A DNA stretch of 64,000 bases from Cerina litoralis (lineage in GTDB: Bacteria; Bacteroidota; Bacteroidia; Flavobacteriales; Flavobacteriaceae). The notes below the pieces were generated by a model. It made no database searches, had not been told where the DNA came from, and was given only the letters and a program-made list of their open reading frames with translations. Below are positions 51,477 through 59,601 of the stretch, one piece after another (position 1 is the first letter of the stretch; every line of letters starts with the position of its first letter). Made by a program: the position numbers and the translations under genes. The stretch covers positions 124,001 to 188,000 of the forward strand of contig JAIRBC010000004.1 in assembly GCA_022008415.1 (NCBI GenBank). Reading direction: 5' to 3'.

Positions 51477-53702
51477 TTATCGAACCTTATAGGCAGTTTC
51501 CAGATAATCCGCAAGTCTATTGATTGCCTCCGCATTAATTTTTATCTGCTGCTGTGCCTCGTTCCAATTGCGCTGCTCAATGGCCTCACGAATGCCCGGC
51601 ATCGTTTTTACGCCATAGCCCGTGTAAAACCCAGGTGCATAAATGGTATGTTTGTACCAATCCCTTCGGGGCAACCCATCTTTATTTAGAAGCTGTTGTT
51701 CGGCCCTGTACAAAGACCGGTTAAAGTTTGGACTTACCTTGTTGTCATTGATTTTGGCACGATAAGCAGCCTTTAAACTGTCGGTTTCTTTCTTCAGGGT
51801 GACCAAGGAATTTTGTATGGGCGAAAAGTCCAGATAGGGCACGTCGGATTTTGTTGCGGGCACTGTTAATTTTTTGGTTGGATCCTGGGCAACCTTGTAC
51901 GCGTTCGCCGCTATAAGCTCATTTTCTATTTGGGTCGATTTTCTGGAATCGTCCAATAGTTTTTCCAGTTCGGAGGCATATCCGTTTATGGTTGTGTACA
52001 AATGGGTATAGTCAAAAGGCAACACGTCTGCATTGGCCATTCTCAAAACCGCCCGTCCTGCGGTTTGTGCTAGGGTTACCTCATATTTTAGGCCTGGATC
52101 CTTGAAGGTGGTAAAATGATGGTAAGAATCGTAAATGGAATGGTATTCGCCCCCATTTCCTTCGCCCCCATATCCTAAATTTAACGCCGGAATGCCTGCA
52201 TGTTGGATAAAAGCCGAATAATCGGATCCCGAACCCATAGCCCCCAGTTTTAAGCTGGTCTTGTTCATGTCTTTTTCCTTGGCCTCTGTATTGTTTGCCA
52301 TAATGGCATCGCGAGCCTTTTTACGTTCAAAGACGCTCACCTTGGTTTGGGGGTCTATTACGGTTTTGGCAATTTCGTCCATAAGAGGTTCCAAGGCGTG
52401 CGAACCCTGGGCGTATAAAAAGCCACGGGAATTGCCGTCGGAATTAATGTAAACCACTGCCTTTTGTTGTAATTCCTTTTGGTGCGTTTCCAGCCATTCC
52501 GTAGAACCGATGAGCCCTGGTTCTTCCCCGTCCCAGGCACAGTACACTAAGGTGCGATCTGGTTTCCACCCGGTCTTTAGGAGATTTCCGATAGATTTGG
52601 CCTCTTCGAGCATAGCAGATAGGCCACTGATGGGGTCTGCCGCACCATTAACCCATGCATCTTGATGATTGCCACGGATGATCCATTCGTCCGGAAATTT
52701 TGAACCCTTTATTTTGGCGATAACATTATAGCATGGAACGATATCCCAACTAAATTCAACTTTTAAATGCACCTTCGTTTTTCCCGGTCCTACATGGTAC
52801 GCAAATGGCAGCCCGCCTTGCCAATCATTGGGTACAACGGGTCCTTCAAGAGCCTTTAGCAAGGGGGTCGCGTCGTGGTAGCTGATGGGCAAAACGGGGA
52901 TTTTTAACAGATTGGGAGCATTTAAACGGTCATATCTTTTGGCGTCTTTAGTAGCGCCAATACCTGGCGTCAGGGGATCACCGGGATAGATTACCATATC
53001 CATTACGGATCCCCGTTGCACCCCGTATTCGTTCTTAAAGGCTCCCTTGGGGTAAACGTCGCCTTTAAAATAACCATCATCCATGGGGTCGCTATAGATA
53101 ATGCAACCAATGGCGCCGTGCTCTTGGGCCACTTTTGGTTTGGTTCCCCGCCAGCTACGACCATATTTGGCGATTACGATCTTCCCTTTTACGTCGATAC
53201 CCATTTTATCCAATTCCTTATAATCGTCGGGGAGGCCGTAGTTTACGAAAATTAGTTCCCCGGACACATCGCCGTCCGCACTATAGGCATTGTAGGTAGG
53301 CAATTGCCCCGTTTGCCCGCTGTCTGGATCTTCGGGTAGTTCGGGCTCCTTTAAGATGGCTTTATAGGAAGTGGGTGAGGTCATCTCCAAAATTCTTGTT
53401 TTCGGGGTAGGGAAAAGGACGTGGAACGTCTCTATTGCTGCATCCCAACCCCATTTTTTGTACAATCCTAGAATGTACTCGGCATTGGTCTTACTTCCCG
53501 GCGAACTTAAATGATGGGGTTTAGAAGACAGCAGTTTCAGGTTTTTGTCTATACTCTCAACGTTCAAATTTTTGTCGAAGGAAGCTTCCAGTTGCAGCTG
53601 TTGCTCGGTATTTTCTTTAAAGAAACCGGTAATTGTTTGATCTTGCGCGTCGGAAAATTGATATAATAAGGAGAAAATGGCAAGGAATAGTAATTTTTTC
53701 AT
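51477..53702 (-). CDS. PSMA-like M28 metallopeptidase with PA and dimerisation domains
   Basis: 741 residues, signal peptide at the start (KKLLFLAIFSLLYQFSDAQ). Architecture of glutamate carboxypeptidase II / transferrin-receptor-like proteins: PA domain (GELIFVNYGLPDDY ... AIGCIIYSDP), M28 catalytic domain with GNHQDAW (His, Asp), WDGEEPGLIGS (Glu pair), NSDGNSRGF (Asp) and YHSIYDSYHHF (His), and a C-terminal helical dimerisation domain. Exopeptidase activity on peptides in the periplasm is inferred; the substrate is unknown. It is the second M28 protein in the window, of a different subfamily from the one at 3485. Confidence 0.92.
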   Translation of the reverse strand: MKKLLFLAIFSLLYQFSDAQDQTITGFFKENTEQQLQLEASFDKNLNVESIDKNLKLLSSKPHHLSSPGSKTNAEYILGLYKKWGWDAAIETFHVLFPTPKTRILEMTSPTSYKAILKEPELPEDPDSGQTGQLPTYNAYSADGDVSGELIFVNYGLPDDYKELDKMGIDVKGKIVIAKYGRSWRGTKPKVAQEHGAIGCIIYSDPMDDGYFKGDVYPKGAFKNEYGVQRGSVMDMVIYPGDPLTPGIGATKDAKRYDRLNAPNLLKIPVLPISYHDATPLLKALEGPVVPNDWQGGLPFAYHVGPGKTKVHLKVEFSWDIVPCYNVIAKIKGSKFPDEWIIRGNHQDAWVNGAADPISGLSAMLEEAKSIGNLLKTGWKPDRTLVYCAWDGEEPGLIGSTEWLETHQKELQQKAVVYINSDGNSRGFLYAQGSHALEPLMDEIAKTVIDPQTKVSVFERKKARDAIMANNTEAKEKDMNKTSLKLGAMGSGSDYSAFIQHAGIPALNLGYGGEGNGGEYHSIYDSYHHFTTFKDPGLKYEVTLAQTAGRAVLRMANADVLPFDYTHLYTTINGYASELEKLLDDSRKSTQIENELIAANAYKVAQDPTKKLTVPATKSDVPYLDFSPIQNSLVTLKKETDSLKAAYRAKINDNKVSPNFNRSLYRAEQQLLNKDGLPRRDWYKHTIYAPGFYTGYGVKTMPGIREAIEQRNWNEAQQQIKINAEAINRLADYLETAYKVR

Positions 53703-53856
53703 TTCGTCGCGGAGTTTGCAGGCTACAAATTACAAAATTTCAGGAAGTTTTAGGAATGCAAATTTTTCTGGTAAAATATAAAATTCTGAAAATTGAAATC
53801 GTCAATATCCTATCTTTGACCTTGAATTTGGACCTGGGTTTGGGCTTGAAACTAAA

Positions 53857-54471
53857 TTACGCCCTTTCCTCAAAAAATTCCATATTAAGTCCGTCGATAT
53901 ATTGCAGAAGTCCTTCCCTGCCCATGCCATTGAAGGAAGAGGTCACGAAATATGGCGGGGCCTCCATCCAGACCCCGTCTAGCAAAAATTGGATATAGGT
54001 CTCCACTTGGTGTTCCAATGCCTTGGGTTTTAATTTGTCGGCTTTGGTGAAGATTATGCAAAAAGGAATCCCGTTCTCTCCCATCCATTCCATAAACTCA
54101 AGGTCTATTTTTTGGGGTTCGTGACGAATGTCGATAAGGACAAAGGCGCAGACCAGTTGTTGCCTTTGGAGAAAGTAATCGGTAATGTATTTTTGGAAGG
54201 TTTTTTTGTCCTTTTTAGATACACGGGCATAGCCATAGCCTGGTAAATCTACCAAAAACCAGTTTTCGTTGATCTTAAAATGGTTGATGAGTTGGGTCTT
54301 TCCTGGCCGTCCCGATGTTTTGGCCAAGCTCTTCCTTTGGGTAAGCATATTGATCAACGAAGATTTACCCACGTTAGACCGACCAATAAAAGAATATTCT
54401 GGCAATGGTTCTTTAGGACATTTATCGACTTTGGTATTACTAATTATAAAGTTGGCCGATTTTATCTTCAT
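53857..54471 (-). CDS. engB: Ribosome biogenesis GTPase EngB/YsxC
   Basis: 204 residues. GTPase motifs in order: FIGRSNVGKSSLINML (G1), GKTQLINHF (switch I, G2 Thr), VDLPGYGYA (G3), IFTKADKLK (G4) and TSSFNGMGREGL (G5). EngB acts in 50S subunit assembly in the cytoplasm and is essential in many bacteria. Start ATG 54471 gives MKIKSANFIISN, as in the family. Nothing operon-like on either side: the alpha/beta hydrolase gene lies 376 bp upstream on the same strand. Confidence 0.95.
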   Translation of the reverse strand: MKIKSANFIISNTKVDKCPKEPLPEYSFIGRSNVGKSSLINMLTQRKSLAKTSGRPGKTQLINHFKINENWFLVDLPGYGYARVSKKDKKTFQKYITDYFLQRQQLVCAFVLIDIRHEPQKIDLEFMEWMGENGIPFCIIFTKADKLKPKALEHQVETYIQFLLDGVWMEAPPYFVTSSFNGMGREGLLQYIDGLNMEFFEERA

Positions 54472-54584
54472 TGGGGGTGGAGTTTGTAGTAAAGAAAATG
54501 AAGTGATTTAAACTTTTCGCTTTCTAGTGAAAATTAGATATTTTTTGACCATTTGAAGGTCCGCCAGAATGACCTTTCGGGCTG

Positions 54585-54639
54585 GCTTTTTCGAGTTGCA
54601 TAGCCCCGAAGCTTCGGGGCTGCGAAACGAAAAAAAGGC
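54585..54639. repeat. Long inverted repeat centred on CCCCGAAGCTTCGGGG
   Basis: The core AGCCCCGAAG / CTTCGGGGCT (54602-54621) is a perfect 20-bp palindrome. The flanks extend it imperfectly: GCTTTTTCG on the left against CGAAAAAAAGGC on the right. The inner CCCCGA arm also occurs in the tRNA-Gly remnant (28627-28642), so it is a dispersed palindromic (REP-like) element. Confidence 0.65.
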
Positions 54640-54653
54640 GAAAAAGAGCAATT

Positions 54654-54675
54654 CCTGCCCGTCCGATCAGGCGGG
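54654..54675. repeat. GC-rich hairpin CCTGCCCG / CAGGCGGG
   Basis: Eight-position stem with one mismatch and one G-T pair, loop TCCGAT, followed by TTTT in the plus direction. It lies next to the other palindrome and has no plus-strand gene upstream that would need a terminator. Confidence 0.5.
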
Positions 54676-54789
54676 TTTTAGCGAATGGAAAAAGTTTAAA
54701 CCACTTTAATATAAAAAAGGTAAAAGACGTTGTTGTTATTTTTAAAGAAAATGATTGAAATACTGTCTACAAAAGTTCTTATTTTAAAG

Positions 54790-54810
54790 CCTTGAACCTT
54801 GAACCCTTAA
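54790..54810. repeat. Heptad run CCTTGAA
   Basis: CCTTGAA (54790), CCTTGAA (54797) and CCCTTAA (54804), followed by T/C-rich 7-mers up to the stop codon of the minus-strand hydrolase at 54848. Confidence 0.6.
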
Positions 54811-54847
54811 GTCTATGTTCTTTTCTCTATTTTCTGTATGCTTGAAC

Positions 54848-55612
54848 CTATAACTTGCGCTTTTTCAACCAAGCTGCCAGAATGGTGTTGAATTCCTCCG
54901 GGTGCTCCATCATGGGGGCATGTCCGCATTTGGCTATCCAGAAGAGGTCGGAATTTGGTAACAACTCATCAAATTCCACGGCGACGTTGGGGGGGGTGAC
55001 ACTATCGTCCTTTCCCCAAATAATACAGGTAGGAGTGTGCATGTGGGGAAGGTCCTTGGACATATTGTGGCGTATGGCACTCTTCGCAATGGCGAGGGTC
55101 TTTACCAATTTAATTCTATCGTTTACCGTTGCAAAAACCTCATCCACGATTTCTTTTGTTGCCACTGCTGGGTCATAGAAAACATTTTCCGCCTTCTTTT
55201 TAATAAATTCGTAATCCCCGCGTTTGGGATATCCGTCCCCCATGGCACTTTCGTATAGTCCTGAACTTCCAGTGATCACCAGTGCTTTAACCTTGGCGGG
55301 ATATAACTTAGTGTGCAACAGCCCAATATGTCCCCCCAACGAATTTCCCAGGAGGATAACGTTGTCCAAACCTTTAAACTGAATAAATCGCTCTACAAAT
55401 TTCGCAAAGCTCTTTACATTGGTCTTCAGTAGGGGCATGTCGTAGATGGGAAGTTCGGGTACAATTACCCTATAGCCGTTCTTGGGGAAATATTCCATAA
55501 CACCTTGGAAATTGCTCAATCCGCCCATAAGACCGTGCAATATAATAATAGGAGTGCCTTCCCCCATTTCCATGTACCGGTATCTTCCCTCTTTAATAAT
55601 TTTTTCCTGCAT
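54848..55612 (-). CDS. Alpha/beta hydrolase
   Basis: 254 residues from ATG 55612 (the frame goes up to 55696, with 28 extra residues that look unlike the family). Classical fold: PIIILHGLMGG (oxyanion loop), LLGNSLGGHIGL with the nucleophile Ser in G-N-S-L-G, IIWGKDDSVTPP (acid Asp) and KCGHAPMMEHP (His). Lengths and motifs fit esterase, epoxide hydrolase or meta-cleavage hydrolases; the substrate is unknown. No signal peptide. It is divergent from mraZ, with a 264-bp spacer. Confidence 0.87.
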   Translation of the reverse strand: MQEKIIKEGRYRYMEMGEGTPIIILHGLMGGLSNFQGVMEYFPKNGYRVIVPELPIYDMPLLKTNVKSFAKFVERFIQFKGLDNVILLGNSLGGHIGLLHTKLYPAKVKALVITGSSGLYESAMGDGYPKRGDYEFIKKKAENVFYDPAVATKEIVDEVFATVNDRIKLVKTLAIAKSAIRHNMSKDLPHMHTPTCIIWGKDDSVTPPNVAVEFDELLPNSDLFWIAKCGHAPMMEHPEEFNTILAAWLKKRKL

Positions 55613-55804
55613 CAAGGTAACTTCTGGTCTTGGTTGGCAAATATAGGCAATTCCATAAAATACATACGCATTTCGTGTAAAGGGATTAAGGCGCAAAACA
55701 TATAAAATTTGGTTTGTTCGGTGTAATTCTCGAGCCGTGCGATTAAATTTTCAACCTGCCATAAAGCTGTTTTTCGTCCAAAAAATCAACAATTTATCAA
55801 CAAA

Positions 55805-55830
55805 GTGGTAAATTGTGGTAAATTGTGGTA
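55805..55830 (+). promoter_or_regulatory. MraZ-type operator (MRA box): three TGGTA direct repeats
   Basis: TGGTA at 55806, 55816 and 55826, each separated by 5 bp, giving an exact 10-bp period (GTGGTAAATT units). The E. coli MraZ operator is made of TGGGN repeats with the same 5-bp spacing. The repeats lie just upstream of the -7 element and of mraZ itself, which fits autoregulation of the dcw cluster. Confidence 0.75.
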
Positions 55831-55840
55831 ATAATTTGTA

Positions 55841-55848
55841 TATATTTG
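55841..55848 (+). promoter_or_regulatory. -7 element of the mra/dcw operon
   Basis: TATATTTG, an exact TAnnTTTG match 11 bp after the last TGGTA repeat. TTG trinucleotides lie 15 and 25 bp upstream, neither at the ideal spacing. The mraZ GTG starts 29 bp downstream. Confidence 0.55.
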
Positions 55849-55876
55849 AGTTGTAATAGAAAAACCAGCCATTTAG

Positions 55877-56341
55877 GTGATAAATTTCATTGGAACATAC
55901 GATTGTAAGGCCGATGCCAAAGGTAGGGTAATGTTGCCCGTTGCCCTAAAAAATCAGATGTCTCCGGTATTGACCGATGGTTTTGTGCTCAAACGTTCGG
56001 TTTTCCAGCCCTGTTTGGAACTCTATCCCATGGCGGAATGGAATGTTCTGATGGAACGGATGAACAAAAAAAACCGCTTCAAAAAGAAGAACAACGACTT
56101 CATAAGACGGTTTTCTGCCGGTGTAAAGGTAGTGGAAATCGATACTACCGGAAGGTTGTTGATCCCGAAGAATTTAATTTCCATTGCAGGAATAGGCAAA
56201 GAAGTTGTACTTAGTTCCGCTATCAATATAGTAGAAATTTGGGATAAGGAGAGTTACGAAAAAGTGCTGGAGGAAACCGCCGAGGATTTTGCGGATCTGG
56301 CCGAAGAAGTAATGGGGGAAGATGGGGACGAGCTATCATAA
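55877..56341 (+). CDS. mraZ: Transcriptional regulator / cell-division protein MraZ
   Basis: 154 residues from GTG 55877. Two SpoVT/AbrB-like repeats: GTYDCKADAKGRVMLPVALK near 6-25 and DTTGRLLIPKNLISIAGIGKE near 89-109, which together form the ring-shaped MraZ DNA-binding unit. MraZ represses the dcw operon by binding repeats such as those at 55805. The C-terminus is acidic (ETAEDFADLAEEVMGEDGDE). The gene overlaps rsmH by 20 nt, so translation of the two is probably linked. No ATG is available at the N-terminus, and the GTG gives the family start MINFIGTYDCK. Confidence 0.95.
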   Translation: MINFIGTYDCKADAKGRVMLPVALKNQMSPVLTDGFVLKRSVFQPCLELYPMAEWNVLMERMNKKNRFKKKNNDFIRRFSAGVKVVEIDTTGRLLIPKNLISIAGIGKEVVLSSAINIVEIWDKESYEKVLEETAEDFADLAEEVMGEDGDELS

Positions 56342-57224
56342 CCCGGTACTGTTGCTGCAGTCCGTGGATGGGTTGAATGTTAAGGAAGATGGGGTTTACG
56401 TTGACGTCACCTTCGGAGGTGGAGGACATTCCAAGGAAATATTGAAGCGCCTGGGGGAGAAGGGAAAATTGTTTGCTTTTGATCAAGATGAGGATGCCGC
56501 AGAAAATGCGATCAAGGATAGTCGCTTTCAATTGATTCAAGAGAATTTTCGGTTCATGAACCAATTTTTAAAGTTCTATGGCATTCGGAAAGTGGATGGG
56601 GTCCTGGCCGATTTTGGGGTCTCCTCGCACCAGTTTGATGAGCCTGAACGCGGTTTTTCAACTCGCTTTGAGGGAGATCTGGATATGCGGATGAGTAAGA
56701 GGAATACCGTTTCTGCCTTTGAGGTGGTCAATACCTATTCATTTGACGCTATGCGGTCCGTTCTTTTTCAATATGGAGAGTTGCGCAATGCTAACTCCAT
56801 AGCCCAGGCCTTGGTCGCCGCAAGGGAAGCGGCGCCAATTAGAACGACCGAGCAGTTAAAGCTTGCGATGCGTCAATTTTTGCCCAAGTTTAAGGAGCAT
56901 AAGATTTTGGCACAGGTCTACCAGGCCATACGGATAGAGGTGAACCAGGAATTAGAGGTAATCAAGGAGTTTTTGCTTCAATTACCTGGCGTATTGGGCA
57001 CTGGAGGGAGGTTGAGCGTTATCAGCTACCACTCCCTAGAAGATCGATTGGTAAAGCGGTTCATCCAAACGGGCAAATTTGAAGGGGACGCAGAAAAGGA
57101 TTTTTATGGAAATATCGATGTCCCGATGAAAAAAGTAGGGGGGTTGGTGGTTCCTTCCAAAGAGGAAATCGCCCTAAATAATAGAGCCCGTAGTGCCAAA
57201 TTAAGGATTGCGGAACGGATGTAA
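56322..57224 (+). CDS. rsmH: 16S rRNA m4C1402 methyltransferase RsmH
   Basis: 300 residues. SAM-binding and family motifs: YHNPVLLLQSVDGL at the N-terminus, VDVTFGGGGHSKEIL (SAM loop), LFAFDQDEDAAENA, VLADFGVSSHQFDEPERGFSTR and ISYHSLEDRLVKRF, all typical for MraW/RsmH. The enzyme N4-methylates C1402 of 16S rRNA in the P site. Its start lies 20 nt inside mraZ in another frame, so no leader is needed. Second gene of the dcw operon. Confidence 0.96.
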   Translation: MGTSYHNPVLLLQSVDGLNVKEDGVYVDVTFGGGGHSKEILKRLGEKGKLFAFDQDEDAAENAIKDSRFQLIQENFRFMNQFLKFYGIRKVDGVLADFGVSSHQFDEPERGFSTRFEGDLDMRMSKRNTVSAFEVVNTYSFDAMRSVLFQYGELRNANSIAQALVAAREAAPIRTTEQLKLAMRQFLPKFKEHKILAQVYQAIRIEVNQELEVIKEFLLQLPGVLGTGGRLSVISYHSLEDRLVKRFIQTGKFEGDAEKDFYGNIDVPMKKVGGLVVPSKEEIALNNRARSAKLRIAERM

Positions 57225-57276
57225 AAGAGAATAGGATAGAGAGGATATAAAATAGACAAAAAATTAAAACATCATT

Positions 57277-57591
57277 GTGCGAAAAGGAATTTTGGACATT
57301 TTAAGGGGTAAGTTTTTGATCAGTGGGGACGCTCCCAAAAATTGGCTTTTTATCATTTTCACGTCGGTTCTGGCGACGATTATGATTGCCAGTTCCCATA
57401 GTGCGGACAGTAAAGTGCACCGTATTGCGGCCCTCAACAATGAGGTGAAGGAACTGCGGAGCGAATTCGTGGATTTCCGTTCAGACGTTCAGCGGTTAAA
57501 ACTAGAATCCACCATTTTGGAATCTGTGGAGGACGACGGTCTTTTTCCGTCCGAGACCCCACCGAAAAAAATTGTGGTAAACTCTCAGTAG
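57277..57591 (+). CDS. ftsL: FtsL-like cell division membrane protein
   Basis: 104 residues from GTG 57277. Single membrane helix (WLFIIFTSVLATIMIASS, about 23-40), cytoplasmic N-terminus, then a periplasmic coiled coil (IAALNNEVKELRSEFVDFRSDVQRL) and an acidic end. FtsL proteins have little sequence conservation; the call rests on topology, size and position between rsmH and the transpeptidase gene. It would form the FtsQLB complex at the septum. The gap to the next gene is 3 nt. Confidence 0.85.
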   Translation: MRKGILDILRGKFLISGDAPKNWLFIIFTSVLATIMIASSHSADSKVHRIAALNNEVKELRSEFVDFRSDVQRLKLESTILESVEDDGLFPSETPPKKIVVNSQ

Positions 57592-57594
57592 AAC

Positions 57595-59601
57595 ATGGCT
57601 ACTACCGATAAAAATATATTGACCCGACTTTACATTGTCTCAGGCGGATTGTTTCTGTTCGGGGTAGCGGTTCTTGTGAAATTGGTAAGTATACAAATTG
57701 TCCATGGTGACCAGTACCGCGAATTGGCCATGGAACGGACCGAAAAAATGTTCACCATAGAGCCCAAGCGCGGCAACCTATACTCTGATGATGGAAGTTT
57801 ACTGGCCACATCCGTTACCCAATATACCATCCGTTTTGATGCTGTTACGGTAAGTAGCAAGGATTTCGAGGCTTTAGTGAAACCCTTGTCGGATGCTTTG
57901 TCCAAATTATTGGGCAAGCCCTCCGGCCATTACGAAAAACTGTTTCGGAAAGCTAAGATCAATAAGAATCGATACACCTTGGTCGCTCGGGACCTCGACT
58001 ATTCCGAATATGTACAAGTGAAGAAGTTTCCGCTTTTTAATAAGGGACCTTATAAAGGCGGACTCATCGTAGAGCAAAAGACCGTAAGGGAACATCCCTT
58101 AGGTAAGATAGCGGAACGCAGTGTCGGCTACGAGCGCGTCGATGAGAACGGATATTATACCCGTGTGGGCCTGGAAGGGGCATACGGGCAGTACCTGCGG
58201 GGGGTAGAAGGAAAGAGGCTGAAGCAAAAAATATCAAAGGGCCAATGGAAGCCCATTGGGATGGACAATATCGTAGAACCAAAAGACGGCTATGACGTAG
58301 TTTCTACGATCGATATCAATATCCAGGATATCGCACACCATGCCCTTTTGAGCCAATTGGAACACTATAAGGCCGATCACGGCTGTGTTATCGTCATGGA
58401 AACCAAGACTGGCGAAGTAAAAGCCATCTCCAATCTGGGCCGAACCTCGGAAGGAAATTATTACGAAAGGCTCAACTACGCCGTTGGTGAATCTACAGAA
58501 CCCGGATCTACGTTTAAGCTGATGTCCCTGGTAGCCGCTTTGGAAGACAAAGTGGTGGATACCAGTACGGTAATAGATACTGAAAAGGGCTATTGGAAGA
58601 TATACGATAGAACCGTAAGGGATTCGCATCACGGGGGATATGGAAAAATATCGGTTGGTAAGGCATTTGAAGTATCATCGAATACGGCGTTCGCCAAAAT
58701 GATCTACAACAACTATAAGGACCATCCGGAAAGATATGTAAATCGGCTGATGAACATGAATTTGGACAAGCGGTTGGGATTGTCTATCAAAGGGGAGGGG
58801 CAACCGGTAATTAGGTATCCCGGAGATAAGGGGTGGTCCGGAATCTCCTTGGCTTGGATGTCCTATGGTTATGAAGTTTCCCTTACCCCCCTGCAGACCT
58901 TGGCCTTTTATAATGCCATTGCCAATGAAGGCGAATTGGTAAAGCCCAGGTTGATCAAAGAGGTGAAGGAATGGGATAAGTCCATCATTAAATTTGAAAA
59001 GGAAGTTATAAACCCCTCCATCTGTTCCAAGGAAACAATCGCTAAAGTTAAGGCTTTGATGAAAGGGGTGGTCGAGAAAAAGTACGGTACAGGACATAAG
59101 TTGTACTCCCCCAATTTTTCAATGGCCGGAAAAACAGGTACTGCGCAAAAACACTACGAATCCAAGGATCCGGACAAACTAAAATATATTTCATCCTTTG
59201 CCGGCTATTTTCCGGCAGACAACCCTGAATATTCCTGTATTGTAGTCATTCACGAGCCAGACAAGAGCGTAGGATTTTACGGTGGCGATGTTTCTGGCCC
59301 TGTATTCAAATCCATTGCCCAGAAGATTTATACTTCCTCTCCCAGAGTTGATGAAATTGAGAAGTTAAAAGTGGATGATAGTGAGTTGGATAGCGAATAT
59401 GAGCGGTATTATGCCCAAGCGCAAAAGAAATACAGCAAAATGCCCAACGTAAAGGGCATGACCGGTATGGATGCCGTTTCAATTTTGGAAAACCTCGGCA
59501 TTGCGGTACAGGTCAAGGGTAACGGACGGGTAAAAAAACAATCCATTGCCGAGGGAACCGATTTGGTAAAAGTAAAATCAATAGTACTGGAGCTTTCATG
59601 A
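57595..59601 (+). CDS. ftsI: Septal penicillin-binding protein (FtsI/PBP3 type) with PASTA domain
   Basis: 668 residues. N-terminal membrane helix (IVSGGLFLFGVAVLVKLVSI), dimerisation domain, then the transpeptidase with STFK at 305-308 (nucleophile Ser305), SSN at 361-363 and KTGT at 513-516. A C-terminal PASTA domain (about 610-668, MPNVKGMTGMDAVSILENLG) is a Bacteroidota and Gram-positive-like addition that E. coli FtsI lacks. It cross-links peptidoglycan at the division site. It overlaps murE by 4 nt (ATGA), consistent with coupled translation. Confidence 0.95.
   Translation: MATTDKNILTRLYIVSGGLFLFGVAVLVKLVSIQIVHGDQYRELAMERTEKMFTIEPKRGNLYSDDGSLLATSVTQYTIRFDAVTVSSKDFEALVKPLSDALSKLLGKPSGHYEKLFRKAKINKNRYTLVARDLDYSEYVQVKKFPLFNKGPYKGGLIVEQKTVREHPLGKIAERSVGYERVDENGYYTRVGLEGAYGQYLRGVEGKRLKQKISKGQWKPIGMDNIVEPKDGYDVVSTIDINIQDIAHHALLSQLEHYKADHGCVIVMETKTGEVKAISNLGRTSEGNYYERLNYAVGESTEPGSTFKLMSLVAALEDKVVDTSTVIDTEKGYWKIYDRTVRDSHHGGYGKISVGKAFEVSSNTAFAKMIYNNYKDHPERYVNRLMNMNLDKRLGLSIKGEGQPVIRYPGDKGWSGISLAWMSYGYEVSLTPLQTLAFYNAIANEGELVKPRLIKEVKEWDKSIIKFEKEVINPSICSKETIAKVKALMKGVVEKKYGTGHKLYSPNFSMAGKTGTAQKHYESKDPDKLKYISSFAGYFPADNPEYSCIVVIHEPDKSVGFYGGDVSGPVFKSIAQKIYTSSPRVDEIEKLKVDDSELDSEYERYYAQAQKKYSKMPNVKGMTGMDAVSILENLGIAVQVKGNGRVKKQSIAEGTDLVKVKSIVLELS

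Larger units (their letters stand above)
54472..54847. other. Spacer with two palindromic repeats and a heptad run, no gene
   Basis: 376 bp between the alpha/beta hydrolase and engB on the minus strand. Contains a long imperfect inverted repeat (54585-54639), a GC-rich hairpin (54654-54675) and CCTTGAA heptamers (54790-54810) that reach toward the hydrolase stop. No coding region. Confidence 0.6.

Noticed and set aside
53811-53856. Possible further heptad tract (CCTTGAA-like) after engB
   Set aside because: Only one unit is clear and the rest can be aligned in several ways; left out of the repeat list.
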